DNA of 64,000 bases. It comes from Flaviramulus_B aquimarinus. Its GTDB lineage: Bacteria; Bacteroidota; Bacteroidia; Flavobacteriales; Flavobacteriaceae. Where the stretch lies: assembly GCF_039543205.1 (NCBI RefSeq), contig NZ_BAABJH010000002.1, positions 310,001-374,000 of the forward strand. Direction: 5' to 3'. The notes under the pieces were generated by a model. The model ran no database searches, had not been told where the DNA came from, and saw only the letters and a program-made list of their open reading frames with translations. Every line of letters begins with the position of its first letter. Within the stretch, counting starts at the first letter, position 1. This document shows positions 50,102-59,900 of the stretch, in pieces. The position numbers were made by a program, and so were the translations under genes.

Positions 50102-52099
50102 ATGAAAACGTTCATAATATATAGTATTAGTTTCCTTTTTAGCGGATTTATATTGGCTCAAGAAAACCTTGTTATTAAAAGAGATACCACTGAATTAGAA
50201 GAAGTTATTATTATAAGAAAACGAAAACTAAGTAACTACCGGCAAGAAAAAACATTATCTAGTATAGATGATTATTTAGAAAAATCCAATAAGGTTACGA
50301 TGATAAAACGTGGCAATTATGCTTGGGAACCTTCTATAAACAATATGAATAGCGACCGATTAAATGTTACTATTGATGGTATGCAAATTTTTGGCGCATG
50401 CACAGATAAAATGGACCCGATTACATCGTATGTAGATGTCTCTAATTTAGATAAAGTAAGTATTGGCTCTGGGCAAACAGGTACAGAAAACGGGCATTGT
50501 GTTGGCGGCGGTATAGATTTAAAGCTGCCTACGAGCAAATACAATGAATCTGGTTTAAAAACAAGTTTGGATTTAGGCTACGAAACCAATGGTAATTACA
50601 GGACAGGAGGTTTAGATATAGAATATTCTAGCAATAGATTTTATATAAATACCGATGGTATTTTTAGAAAATCGAATAATTATAATGCGGGTAACAATCA
50701 AGAAATTATATATTCTCAGTTTCAAAAATATAATATTTCATTGCAAACAGGATTTAAACTAAATAAAAATCAATCTATTCATGCAAATATTATTTACGAT
50801 AAAGCCACAAATGTTGGCTATCCTGCATTACCAATGGATGTTTCGTTAGCCGAAGCTTTAATTACATCAGTTAGCCATAATTACAATAACGATTCAACAT
50901 TTATAAAAACCTTAAAAACTAAACTTTATTTTAATACCATTACGCATATCATGGATGATTCAAAACGTCCAGATGTACCCATTCGTATGGACATGCCTGG
51001 ATGGAGTGATACTTATGGGTTTTACAGTAAAGCCACAACACGTATTAACAAACATAAGTTCGCTTTAAACCTTAATGGGTTTTATAACCGCTCGTTAGCA
51101 GAAATGACCATGTACCCAAACGATTCTAACCAGCCTGACATGTTCATGTACACATGGCCAGATATTAGAACGCTTTACACTGGGGTTTTTGCCAAAGCTG
51201 TTTTTTCTTTAAGTGATACAGAAACGCTTTCAACATCAGTTCGTTTTGGGTATCATAACAATACTATTGCAAAGCTAGTGGGTTTAGAAAGTCTTCAAAT
51301 TTTCTATCCTGAAATTACTGATTCTAAAAGTAGATTTTTAACCAGCATAGCTTCAGACTATACCTTTAAAAAGAAAACTTACGATGTTAGTTTTGGCTTG
51401 GGATATGGAGAAAGAGCACCATCGGTTAGCGAAGGTTATGGGTTTTTCCTTTTCAATAGTTTTGATAATTATGATTACATAGGAAACCCAACATTAAAAA
51501 ACGAAAAAGTTATTGAAGCCAATATAAAAACCAATTTTCATACGGATACCTTTCATATAGGAATGGAAGCTTCATATTTCCATATTATGGATTATATTAT
51601 TGGAGATATTGATGCCTCCCTAAGTCCAATGACTATTGGTGCTAATGGTGTTAGAATTTATAAAGCCATATCCAATGCTACTATTTTTGATGTTTATTTG
51701 AATTCATCCTATAAATTTTCAAAATCACTTTCCATTAACGGCACCCTTGGATATAATTATGGAAAAGGCAGTAATGATGAAAATTTACCTTTAATAAAAC
51801 CGATATCTTATTTAGCAGAAGTTAATTATAATGCCAAAAACTTTAATGCTGCTATTCAATTTGAAGGCAACGGAAATCAAAGTCATTACAGTAGTTTTTA
51901 TGGAGAAGACGAAACACCAGCCTATGGTATTTTAAACTTTAATTTAGGACATATCCTTTATTTAAAAAGTAATCGATTAATCTTTAAATATGGTATTGAT
52001 AATATTTTAGACGCTAATTATTCAACCTATGCAGACTGGAATAACATCTCACGTCAAGGGCGTAATTTTTATGCAAACGCCTCTTTTGTAATCTTCTAA
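50102..52099 (+). CDS. OprC/NosA-like TonB-dependent copper receptor
   Basis: Outer-membrane receptor of 665 residues: signal peptide ending GFILAQ, plug with RGNYAWEPSINNMNSDRLNVTIDGMQIFGACTDKMDPITSY, then a 22-strand-type barrel ending in a terminal Phe (NASFVIF). In Pseudomonas OprC copper is held by a C-x3-M pair in the plug and an H-x-M pair in the barrel. Here Cys 100-x3-Met 104 is clear and His 282-x-Met 284 (HIM) may be the second pair. NosA, its denitrifier relative, supplies copper for N2O reductase. No N-terminal carboxypeptidase-like domain. Copper import for NosZ is well supported by motif and context. Confidence 0.88.
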   Translation: MKTFIIYSISFLFSGFILAQENLVIKRDTTELEEVIIIRKRKLSNYRQEKTLSSIDDYLEKSNKVTMIKRGNYAWEPSINNMNSDRLNVTIDGMQIFGACTDKMDPITSYVDVSNLDKVSIGSGQTGTENGHCVGGGIDLKLPTSKYNESGLKTSLDLGYETNGNYRTGGLDIEYSSNRFYINTDGIFRKSNNYNAGNNQEIIYSQFQKYNISLQTGFKLNKNQSIHANIIYDKATNVGYPALPMDVSLAEALITSVSHNYNNDSTFIKTLKTKLYFNTITHIMDDSKRPDVPIRMDMPGWSDTYGFYSKATTRINKHKFALNLNGFYNRSLAEMTMYPNDSNQPDMFMYTWPDIRTLYTGVFAKAVFSLSDTETLSTSVRFGYHNNTIAKLVGLESLQIFYPEITDSKSRFLTSIASDYTFKKKTYDVSFGLGYGERAPSVSEGYGFFLFNSFDNYDYIGNPTLKNEKVIEANIKTNFHTDTFHIGMEASYFHIMDYIIGDIDASLSPMTIGANGVRIYKAISNATIFDVYLNSSYKFSKSLSINGTLGYNYGKGSNDENLPLIKPISYLAEVNYNAKNFNAAIQFEGNGNQSHYSSFYGEDETPAYGILNFNLGHILYLKSNRLIFKYGIDNILDANYSTYADWNNISRQGRNFYANASFVIF

Positions 52100-52152
52100 A
52101 TGGATACATTTCATGCTCTAACCAAAGCCTAACAAATGTCATTTTTACACCC

Positions 52153-52180
52153 AAAAGCGATTCAATTAGAAAACGCTTTT
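52153..52180 (+). terminator. Terminator after the copper receptor gene
   Basis: AAAAGCG (52153-52159) pairs with CGCTTTT (52174-52180) over a 14-nt loop, followed by AA, so it is of moderate strength. Confidence 0.5.
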
Positions 52181-52209
52181 AACTAATAAAGCCTTTAGAG
52201 GTGTGGTTA

Positions 52210-52560
52210 TTAAGAATATTTATTTCTAAACCACACTTTTTGCCATTCGCGCTTTAAAATTAAAAACGAAACCTCTTCTGATAGTTTCAAGGTATCATTG
52301 CCATCTAAAGCTCTAACCTGATTTTCTGAAACATCAATAATATAAAGTAAGTTAAGATAGTCGGTAAACTTTTCTTGAATCAATTTATAAACCGTTTCAT
52401 GGAGTATCAATTTCAAACTTGATGGTAAAATGTCTTCATGAAAATCTAAATCGATATTAGCCAATAAAAAATCTTTATTAAGCTGAAGGATGAGCTTTCT
52501 GTATAAATTTAATTGATTGGCTTGCTCAATTAATGCATCAAAAGTAGTAGGTAACTGCAT
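52210..52560 (-). CDS. Conserved small protein downstream of polyprenyl synthetase
   Basis: A 116-residue soluble protein with no recognised domain. It has helical sequence near the N-terminus (FDALIEQANQLNLYRKLILQLNKDFLLA) and an alpha/beta-like end (SFLILKREWQKVWFRNKYS). Its start codon overlaps the stop of the polyprenyl synthetase gene, so the two are coupled. No function can be given. Confidence 0.75.
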   Translation of the reverse strand: MQLPTTFDALIEQANQLNLYRKLILQLNKDFLLANIDLDFHEDILPSSLKLILHETVYKLIQEKFTDYLNLLYIIDVSENQVRALDGNDTLKLSEEVSFLILKREWQKVWFRNKYS

Positions 52561-53537
52561 TAAACCGTTCTGTTCATTAAGTTATTTCCAAAGGTTTTTA
52601 ATATGTCTTTTTTATCTTCTGAAATATGTAAAGATTCTAAGACCCTAAATGCCTTATTGGTATAATTTTCTATGGCTTCTTTTGTCGCTTGGGCAGAACC
52701 AGACGAAACAAAAAACTGTTTGGCCACTTCAATTTTCGTAACAACATCTTCTGGGTTTGAGGCAAATAATTCGCTCAATTCCACCTTATCCGTTTCATTT
52801 GAAAACTCCAAAGCTTTTAAATACAGATAGGTTTTTTTATTTTCAATAATATCGCCTCCTACTTGTTTTCCAAACGTTTTTGGGTCTCCAAAAGCATCTA
52901 AATAATCATCTTGTAATTGAAATGCGATCCCTAAATTTTTACCAAATTCATAAATACTATGTTGGTCTTTATCAGAAGCATTAGCTACAATAGCACCCAT
53001 TTTCATGGCAGCCCCAACCAAAACCGCTGTTTTGTATTCAATCATTTTTAAATACTCTGGAATCGTAACATCATTTCTGGTTTCAAAATCCACATCGTAC
53101 TGTTGCCCTTCACAAACTTCTAAAGCTGTTTTGCTAAACAATTTGGCTAAAGCTTGAAATGTGGCTGCATCATAATACTCAAAGAGTTGATAGGCCATAA
53201 TTAACATCGCATCACCAGAAAGAATCCCCGTATTAATATCCCATTTTTCATGAACTGTGGTTTGCCCTCGTCGTAAAGGTGCATCATCCATAATATCGTC
53301 ATGTACCAATGAAAAGTTATGAAACACCTCAATACTTAATGCTGCATTTAATGCGCTTTGGTAATGGCCATTAAAAATATCGGCTGCCATTAATGTTAAA
53401 ACTGGCCGCAATCTCTTTCCACCTAAACTCAATATATAATCAATGGGTTCGTAAAGGCCTCTTGGCTCATTAAGTATAGCATATTCTTCTAAATATGTTA
53501 TAAACGCGTCTTGGTATTTTTCTATAGAAAGCATCAA
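52560..53537 (-). CDS. Polyprenyl (isoprenyl) diphosphate synthase
   Basis: A 325-residue trans-prenyltransferase. First Asp-rich motif is LVHDDIMDDAPLRRGQTTVH (DDIMD) and the second is FQLQDDYLDAFGD (DDYLD); GGKRLRP near residue 35 binds IPP. Such enzymes make the quinone side chain or other long prenyl chains; chain length cannot be told by eye, but bulky residues before DDxxD (FHNFSLV) suggest a longer chain than geranylgeranyl only weakly. It shares a divergent region with the TetR gene. Confidence 0.93.
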   Translation of the reverse strand: MMLSIEKYQDAFITYLEEYAILNEPRGLYEPIDYILSLGGKRLRPVLTLMAADIFNGHYQSALNAALSIEVFHNFSLVHDDIMDDAPLRRGQTTVHEKWDINTGILSGDAMLIMAYQLFEYYDAATFQALAKLFSKTALEVCEGQQYDVDFETRNDVTIPEYLKMIEYKTAVLVGAAMKMGAIVANASDKDQHSIYEFGKNLGIAFQLQDDYLDAFGDPKTFGKQVGGDIIENKKTYLYLKALEFSNETDKVELSELFASNPEDVVTKIEVAKQFFVSSGSAQATKEAIENYTNKAFRVLESLHISEDKKDILKTFGNNLMNRTV

Positions 53538-53605
53538 ACAAAAATAAAGTAATTCATCATATTAAAAAGAATCAAAGTAAATTAAGTGTTAAAAAAATGT
53601 AAAAC

Positions 53606-53639
53606 TTTGGAAACTTTTTTTGTTTTTATAGTTTCCAAA
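53606..53639. promoter_or_regulatory. Putative TetR operator at the efflux operon promoter
   Basis: TTTGGAAACT (53606-53615) and AGTTTCCAAA (53630-53639) are perfect complements separated by 14 nt. The repeat covers the -33 element and ends 2 nt before the -7 box of the TetR gene, so a bound dimer pair would block the promoter. Confidence 0.65.
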
Positions 53640-53649
53640 AGTATATTTG
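53619..53649 (+). promoter_or_regulatory. Promoter of the tetR-tolC-hlyD-acrB operon
   Basis: TTTG (53619-53622), 19 nt, TATATTTG (53642-53649): a complete Bacteroidota promoter 9 nt before the ATG. Confidence 0.7.
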
Positions 53650-53658
53650 CCCCCGAAT

Positions 53659-54264
53659 ATGAGAGAAAACATTATACATAAAGCAGCAGAATTATTCTTA
53701 ACACTTGGTTTTAAAAGTGTTACTATGGATGATATTGCTCAGGAAATGGGAATTTCCAAAAAAACGATTTATGTGCATTTTTCAAATAAAACGAAACTTG
53801 TAGAAGCGGTTACGTTTGAACTTTTCGAAACCATTTGCGACGGCATTGATGGGATATGCAATGCATCAAACAATCCTATTGAGGAATTATATGATATTAA
53901 AATGTTTGTTATGCAGCATCTTAAAAGTGAAAAATCATCGCCTCAATTTCAGCTTAAAAAATATTACCCTAAGATATATGATATTTTAAAACTTAAACAG
54001 TTTGATAAAATGCATGTATCCGTAAAAGAAAGTCTTCAAAAAGGTGTGGATACTGGATTGTTTAGGACTAATATTAATGTGGATTTTATTTCGAGAATGT
54101 ATTTTAATGGTATGACCGGTATAAAGGACGACTCTATTTTTCCAAAAAAAATATACACTATGGATTACCTTATGGAAAGCTATCTAGAATATCACTTAAG
54201 AGCCATTGTTACTGATAAAGGCTTACAAATATTAAATAAATTTATAATATCAAATCAATCATAA
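53659..54264 (+). CDS. TetR family regulator of the efflux operon
   Basis: With the ATG at 53659 the protein has 201 residues. The HTH lies at about 10-50 (ENIIHKAAELFLTLGFKSVTMDDIAQEMGISKKTIYVHFSNKTKLV), followed by a helical ligand-binding domain without obvious homology. A TTG at 53647 would extend the frame but overlaps the -7 box. It heads the operon with tolC 3 nt downstream and probably represses it through the inverted repeat at its own promoter, being released by a pump substrate. Confidence 0.92.
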   Translation: MRENIIHKAAELFLTLGFKSVTMDDIAQEMGISKKTIYVHFSNKTKLVEAVTFELFETICDGIDGICNASNNPIEELYDIKMFVMQHLKSEKSSPQFQLKKYYPKIYDILKLKQFDKMHVSVKESLQKGVDTGLFRTNINVDFISRMYFNGMTGIKDDSIFPKKIYTMDYLMESYLEYHLRAIVTDKGLQILNKFIISNQS

Positions 54265-54267
54265 AAA

Positions 54268-55590
54268 ATGAAAAACAAACTAATTTTAGTTTTTAGTTTA
54301 CTGTGCTTTGTAACTATGTTTTCTCAAGAAAGCAAACAAAATTTCACATTACAAGAAGCTATAGATTATGCTTTAGAACATAACAGAACTTCAAAAAATG
54401 CATCTCGCGATATTGAAGCTGCCAAAAAACAAAAATGGGAAACCATTGCTACAGGGTTACCACAAATTGATGGTACTATAAGCTATGTGAATAATGTAGA
54501 ACGTCAATTTCCAGCCATAGATTTTGATGGTGATGGCGCAATTGATATTAGTGCAAAACAAAACATTACACCTACCGTAACATTAAACCAACTTCTTTTT
54601 GACGGATCTTATTTGGTAGGATTGCAATCTGCCAAGGTTTTTCTGGAAATCTCGAAAAACGCTAAAGAAAAAACCGATTTAGAAACTCGAAAAGCAACTA
54701 TTAATGCTTATGGCAATGTATTGTTAGCAGAAGAAAGTATTAAGATTTTACAACGAAACATTACTGTACTTGAAAAAAACCTTAACGAAATTACCAAGAT
54801 TTACGAAAATGGTTTAGAAGAAGAAGAAAGTGTAGAACAACTTCAAATTACATTGTCTGGCTTAAAAAGTAATCTGAGCAATACAACACGTTTAAAGGAC
54901 TTATCCTATCAAATGTTAAATATTATCTTGGGTTTAGACATTAACAATCCTACTATTTTAACCGATACGCTTAAAACATTAGCTGTTGAAAACATGAAAT
55001 TAAACTTGTTAGATACGGATAACAATGTAGAAAATACCATAGATTATAAAATTGCAAACAATAATAAAGTATCTAAAGAATTATTGGTAAAGCTCGAACA
55101 AAGTAGAGCCTTACCTACTTTAAATGGTTTTTTAACGGCTTCTTATATAGGAAACAACAGTAAATTTAGGTTTTTAGACAATAGTCAATTTTGGGCAGGA
55201 ACGGCTGCTTTTGGTCTAAATTTAGATATTCCCATATTTGGTTCTGGTTTAAAAAGTGCCCGGACGCAACGTGCAAAGATTGATCTACAAAAGGCGGAAG
55301 ATGATTTGACCGAAACCGAACAAAAACTAAAATTGCAAATAGCCTCAGCTAAAAGTGATTTTAAATTTGCTATTGAAGACTATGAGAACAAACAGCAAAA
55401 CTTAAATCTTGCTGAACGTATCGAGCAAAAAAACCAAACCAAATTTTTTGAAGGTATTGCTTCCAGCTTTGAATTAAGACAAGCACAAACACAATTATAT
55501 AGCTCACAACAAGAATTTCTTCAAGCCATGCTAGATGTTATCAATAAAAAAGCAGATTTAGAAACCGTATTAAACACTATTAACAACTAA
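54268..55590 (+). CDS. TolC-type outer-membrane efflux protein
   Basis: A 440-residue exported protein (signal peptide ending TMFSQ) with two OEP repeats of long coiled-coil helices: LQEAIDYALEHNRTSKNASRDIEAAKKQKWETIATGLPQIDG for repeat 1 and the LDIPIFGSGLKSARTQRAKIDLQKAEDDLTETEQ segment for repeat 2, with DFGxxY-type strands between. Forms the trimeric exit duct for the RND pump encoded two genes later. Confidence 0.93.
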   Translation: MKNKLILVFSLLCFVTMFSQESKQNFTLQEAIDYALEHNRTSKNASRDIEAAKKQKWETIATGLPQIDGTISYVNNVERQFPAIDFDGDGAIDISAKQNITPTVTLNQLLFDGSYLVGLQSAKVFLEISKNAKEKTDLETRKATINAYGNVLLAEESIKILQRNITVLEKNLNEITKIYENGLEEEESVEQLQITLSGLKSNLSNTTRLKDLSYQMLNIILGLDINNPTILTDTLKTLAVENMKLNLLDTDNNVENTIDYKIANNNKVSKELLVKLEQSRALPTLNGFLTASYIGNNSKFRFLDNSQFWAGTAAFGLNLDIPIFGSGLKSARTQRAKIDLQKAEDDLTETEQKLKLQIASAKSDFKFAIEDYENKQQNLNLAERIEQKNQTKFFEGIASSFELRQAQTQLYSSQQEFLQAMLDVINKKADLETVLNTINN

Positions 55591-55604
55591 AATCAATCAA
55601 AAAA

Positions 55605-56774
55605 ATGAAATATATATATTCCCTTGTATTAGTAAGCTTTCTTTTAACCTCTTGTGGAGGCAATAAGAAAAAATCTGTTGAAGATATTATAGCAACAAAC
55701 GATTTAGAACTCATCAGGAAAAAGAAAACTGAATTAGATGCTTCAGCACGAGACATATCAATGCAGTTAAAGCAACTTGAATCAACAATTAAGACCCTAG
55801 ACCCTCAAGAAAAAATTCCTTTAATTACAACTTTTACAGCCAAAGAAACAGCTTTCAATCACTTTGTAGAATTACAAGGTAATGTTAGCACAAAACAAAA
55901 CTTAGTTGTTTTTCCTGAATATTCCGGAGTCCTAACAAAAGTATATGTAAAAGAAGGTCAAAAAGTTGGCAAAGGCCAAATTTTAGCAAAAATTGACGAT
56001 GGTGGGCTTAGTCAACAATTATCGCAATTAAAAATTCAAGCCGATTTGGCAAAAACGACTTTTGAGCGTCAAGAGCGTTTATGGAATCAAAAAATAGGTA
56101 GCGAAATTCAATACTTACAAGCTAAAGCCACTTACGAATCACAACTTGAGGCTACAAAACAATTACAACAACAAGTTGGCAAAACAGTTGTACGTGCCCC
56201 ATTTAATGGAACCATAGATGACGTTATAACCGAACAAGGTAGCGTTGTTGGTCCAGGTCAATCACAATTATTTAGAATCGTAAATCTTGATGATATGTAT
56301 ATTGAAACGGATGTGCCTGAGCGTTATGTTTCAGATATCGTAAAAGGTAAAAAAGTGAAAGTGGATTTTCCAGTTCTAGGCAAAGAAATAGAAGCTAAAG
56401 TCCGTCAAGCTGGAAACTTTATAAACCCGGCAAATAGAACTTTTAAAGTTGAAGTTGGAATTTCAAATAAAGATGCCTCAATAAAACCAAATCTTACGGC
56501 AAAGTTAAAGATTAATGATTACAGCAATGAAAAAGCCATTCTAATTCCGCAAAGTATTATTTCGGAAAATGCGGAAGGTCAACAATATGTTTACACTATA
56601 ACAGATAAAGTTAAAGATAAAGCTAAAGTAAAACGTGTGATTATTGAAACTGGCAAAACACAAGGCGACTATATTGAAGTGCTAACTGGAATAGAAAATG
56701 GCGAAGAAATTATTGAAGAAGGTGCCCGTAGTGTCAAACAAGGCCAAGATGTAAAGATATTAGTGATAGAATAG
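55605..56774 (+). CDS. RND periplasmic adaptor (HlyD/MFP) lipoprotein
   Basis: A 389-residue lipoprotein (FLLTSCGGNKK). A coiled-coil N-terminal region is followed by a lipoyl half (YSGVLTKVYVKEGQKVGKGQILAKID), a long hairpin with GSEIQYLQAKATYESQLEATKQL, the second lipoyl half (VRAPFNGTIDDVITEQGSVVGPGQ), beta-barrel (MYIETDVPERYVSDIVKGKKV) and membrane-proximal domains. Links the RND pump to TolC. Confidence 0.94.
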   Translation: MKYIYSLVLVSFLLTSCGGNKKKSVEDIIATNDLELIRKKKTELDASARDISMQLKQLESTIKTLDPQEKIPLITTFTAKETAFNHFVELQGNVSTKQNLVVFPEYSGVLTKVYVKEGQKVGKGQILAKIDDGGLSQQLSQLKIQADLAKTTFERQERLWNQKIGSEIQYLQAKATYESQLEATKQLQQQVGKTVVRAPFNGTIDDVITEQGSVVGPGQSQLFRIVNLDDMYIETDVPERYVSDIVKGKKVKVDFPVLGKEIEAKVRQAGNFINPANRTFKVEVGISNKDASIKPNLTAKLKINDYSNEKAILIPQSIISENAEGQQYVYTITDKVKDKAKVKRVIIETGKTQGDYIEVLTGIENGEEIIEEGARSVKQGQDVKILVIE

Positions 56775-56868
56775 GCTTAGTAGTTTATAAATCAACTAAG
56801 TTATCACAATTACAATAAAAAACATTAAAGTTTATATCATTTGGGCAATGAATTTAGCTATAGCTTTT

Positions 56869-56912
56869 AAACTTCTAAACCCATAAACTCTAAACTTTTA
56901 AACCCATAAACT
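56869..56912 (+). repeat. Two tandem 23-bp repeats before the pump gene
   Basis: AAACTTYTAAACCCATAAACT occurs at 56869-56889 and again at 56892-56912, offset 23 bp with one base change, in the 145-nt gap between the adaptor and pump genes. No promoter box is evident. Confidence 0.7.
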
Positions 56913-56919
56913 TCCAATC

Positions 56920-59900
56920 ATGGCAAAAAAGAAAAATATTAAAAAAGTAGATAAAGAATTCGCACTTTCATCATGGGCCATCAACAACAAAACAACCATG
57001 TATGTGTTGATTGCGTTGATCTTATTCCTTGGTGCAGGGGCTTATTTTAGTATGCCTAGAGAAAACTTCCCAGAAATTAAAGAAACTAAAATTTATATAA
57101 GTTCTGTTTACCCTGGAAATACTGCCGAGGATATTGAAAAACTGATTACCGACCCTATTGAAGATAAATTAAAAACGGTCAGTAATGTCGTTGAAATCAC
57201 CTCAACCTCTCAAGAAGATTACTCTATTGTTATTGTAGAGTTTGACGAAAACATCTCCGTTGAAGGTGCAAAACAAAAAGTGAAAGATGAAGTCGATTCT
57301 GAAACTTCAGGCGAAGATTGGCCAACATTTAATGGTGCCAAAGTAGAGCCTAATGTATTCGACTTGAGTATGTCTGAAGAAATCCCCATTCTAAATATTA
57401 ATATTTCTGGTGATTATCCTGTAGATAAGCTTAAAGAATATGGCGAATATCTTGAAGATGAAATAGAAAGTCTGCAAGAAATTAAACAAGTAGATATTCG
57501 TGGTGCACAAGATAAAGAAGTTGAAGTTGCTGTAGATATTTACAAAATGATGGCTGCTCAAGTAAGTTTTGATGATGTTATCAATACCATAAGCAGGGAA
57601 AATATGACTATGTCTGCTGGTAATTTAATTACAAGTGGACAACGACGTACCATTCGTATTTTAGGTGAAATTGAAAACCCCAAAGAACTTGAAAACTTTG
57701 TAGTAAAGTCTGAAATGAACAACCCTATTTATCTAAAAGACGTTGCTAAAGTCACGTTTAAAGATGAAGACAAAACGACGTATGCTAGAGAGTTTGGTGA
57801 GCCCGTAGTTATGCTAGACGTTAAAAAGCGTGCAGGTAAAAATATGGTGGCAGCAGCAGAACAAATTGATATTATTGTTAAAGATGCTATTGAAAACGTA
57901 TTCCCTCCAGATTTAAAAGTAACCGTGGCTAACGACCAATCATCAAAAACCATTGGACAAGTTGATGATTTAGTAAATAATATCATTTTCGGTATCATTC
58001 TGGTTGTAACCGTATTAATGTTCTTTTTAGGTTTTAAAAACGCCTTATTTGTTGGGTTTGCCATACCGATGTCTATGTTTATGTCGCTGATGATATTAAA
58101 CATGTTAGGCTATACCATGAACACCATGATTTTATTTGGATTAATTATGGGGCTTGGTATGTTGGTTGATAATGGTATTGTTGTGGTAGAGAACGTATAC
58201 CGATTAATGTCCGATGAGGGCATGAGTCGGATTGAAGCTGCTAAAAAAGGGATTGGTGAAATTGCATTTCCTATAATCATATCAACCGCAACAACTGTAG
58301 CCGCATTTATTCCGTTAGGATTATGGCCTGGGGTTATGGGACAGTTTATGATTTATTTCCCCATTACCTTATCTGTAGTTTTAGGGTCATCATTATTTGT
58401 TGCTATTTTCTTTAACTCAGTTATGGTATCCCAATTTATGACTACTGAAGACAAGGACATGCCCTTAAAACAAATCATTAAAATTTCTGTAATTGTAGGA
58501 GTTATTGGGTTATTTATTTTAATGACTGGTGGCGCATACAGAGGGCTTGGTACCTTAATGATCGTAACCGTATTTTTACTTTGGATGTATCGATTATTCC
58601 TTAGAAAATGGGCTAACGGTTTTCAAAATAACAGTTTACCACGCTGGGAACGTTTTTATGAAAAAACACTTCGTAAAGCTTTAAGTGGCAAAAAACCTGT
58701 ACTCATTTCTATTGGAACCGTTGTTTTACTCTTTATTGCTTTTATGGGGTTTGGCGCTTCAGTTGGAAGTCAACGAACTAAAGTCGAATTCTTTCCTGAC
58801 AATAAGCCCAACCAGATTATTGTTTATATAGAATATCCTGAAGGTACCGATATTAAGAAAACAAATGCCATTACAAAAGACATTGAGCAACGTGTTTATA
58901 AAATTATAAATGAGTCCGTTTATATGCACGGGGATTTTAATTTCTTAACTGAAAGTGCTGTTTCGCAAGTTGGTGAAGGTGCTGGAAACCCTCAAACCGA
59001 TGGAGGTTCTGCGGCAGAAATGCCACATCGTGGAAAAATTACAGCCACCATGCGCGAATATAAATTTAGAGATGGTGCTGATAGTCAAGAGCTTCTTAAA
59101 AAAGTACAAGAAGATTTAAAGGATATTTATCCAGGTGTTGCTATTTCTGTTGAAAAAGATGCTGTAGGCCCTCCTGCTGGATATCCTATAAATGTAGAAT
59201 TAGAAGGCAATGATTATTCAGAACTTATTGCTACCGCTGAAAAAATGCGCGATTTTATTAATTCTAAAAACATTCAAGGTATTGATGAATTAAAAATTGA
59301 TGTTAATAAATCTAAACCTTCAATGCAAGTGATGGTTGACCGAAAAAAGGCTGGGGAATTAGGTGTCACTTCAGGTCAGGTTGGTCAACAATTACGTAAC
59401 TCCATTTTTGGAGCTAAAGCTGGAATCTATAAAAAAGAGGGTGAAGATTACGATATTTATGTCCGCTTTAATGAAGAAAACAGGTATAATACCAGTGCTA
59501 TCTTCAATCAAAAAATCACGTTTAGAGATATGGCATCTGGGCAAATAAAAGAAGTTCCTGTTTCTACCATTGCCAAACAAAACAATAACTCTGGTTTTAG
59601 TGCTATAAAGCATAAAGATGTAAAACGTGTAGTAACCTTATATTCAGCATTAGCCTCTGGATTTACGGATGCTGGCGCCATTGTATCTCAAATCCAAAAT
59701 GAAATGCAAGGTTTTACTGAAAAACCAGATGGTGTTAAAATTGATTACACAGGTCAAATTGAAGAGCAAAATAAACAAATGGCATTCTTAATGGGCGCAT
59801 TTTTTACCGGTTTAGGCTTAATTTTCTTTATTTTGATATTCCAATTCAATTCGGTTTCAAAACCAGGAATTATCATGTTGGCTATATTCTTAAGCTTAAT

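Noticed and set aside
56869..56912. CRISPR-like repeat
   Set aside because: There are only two copies with almost no spacer and no cas genes.
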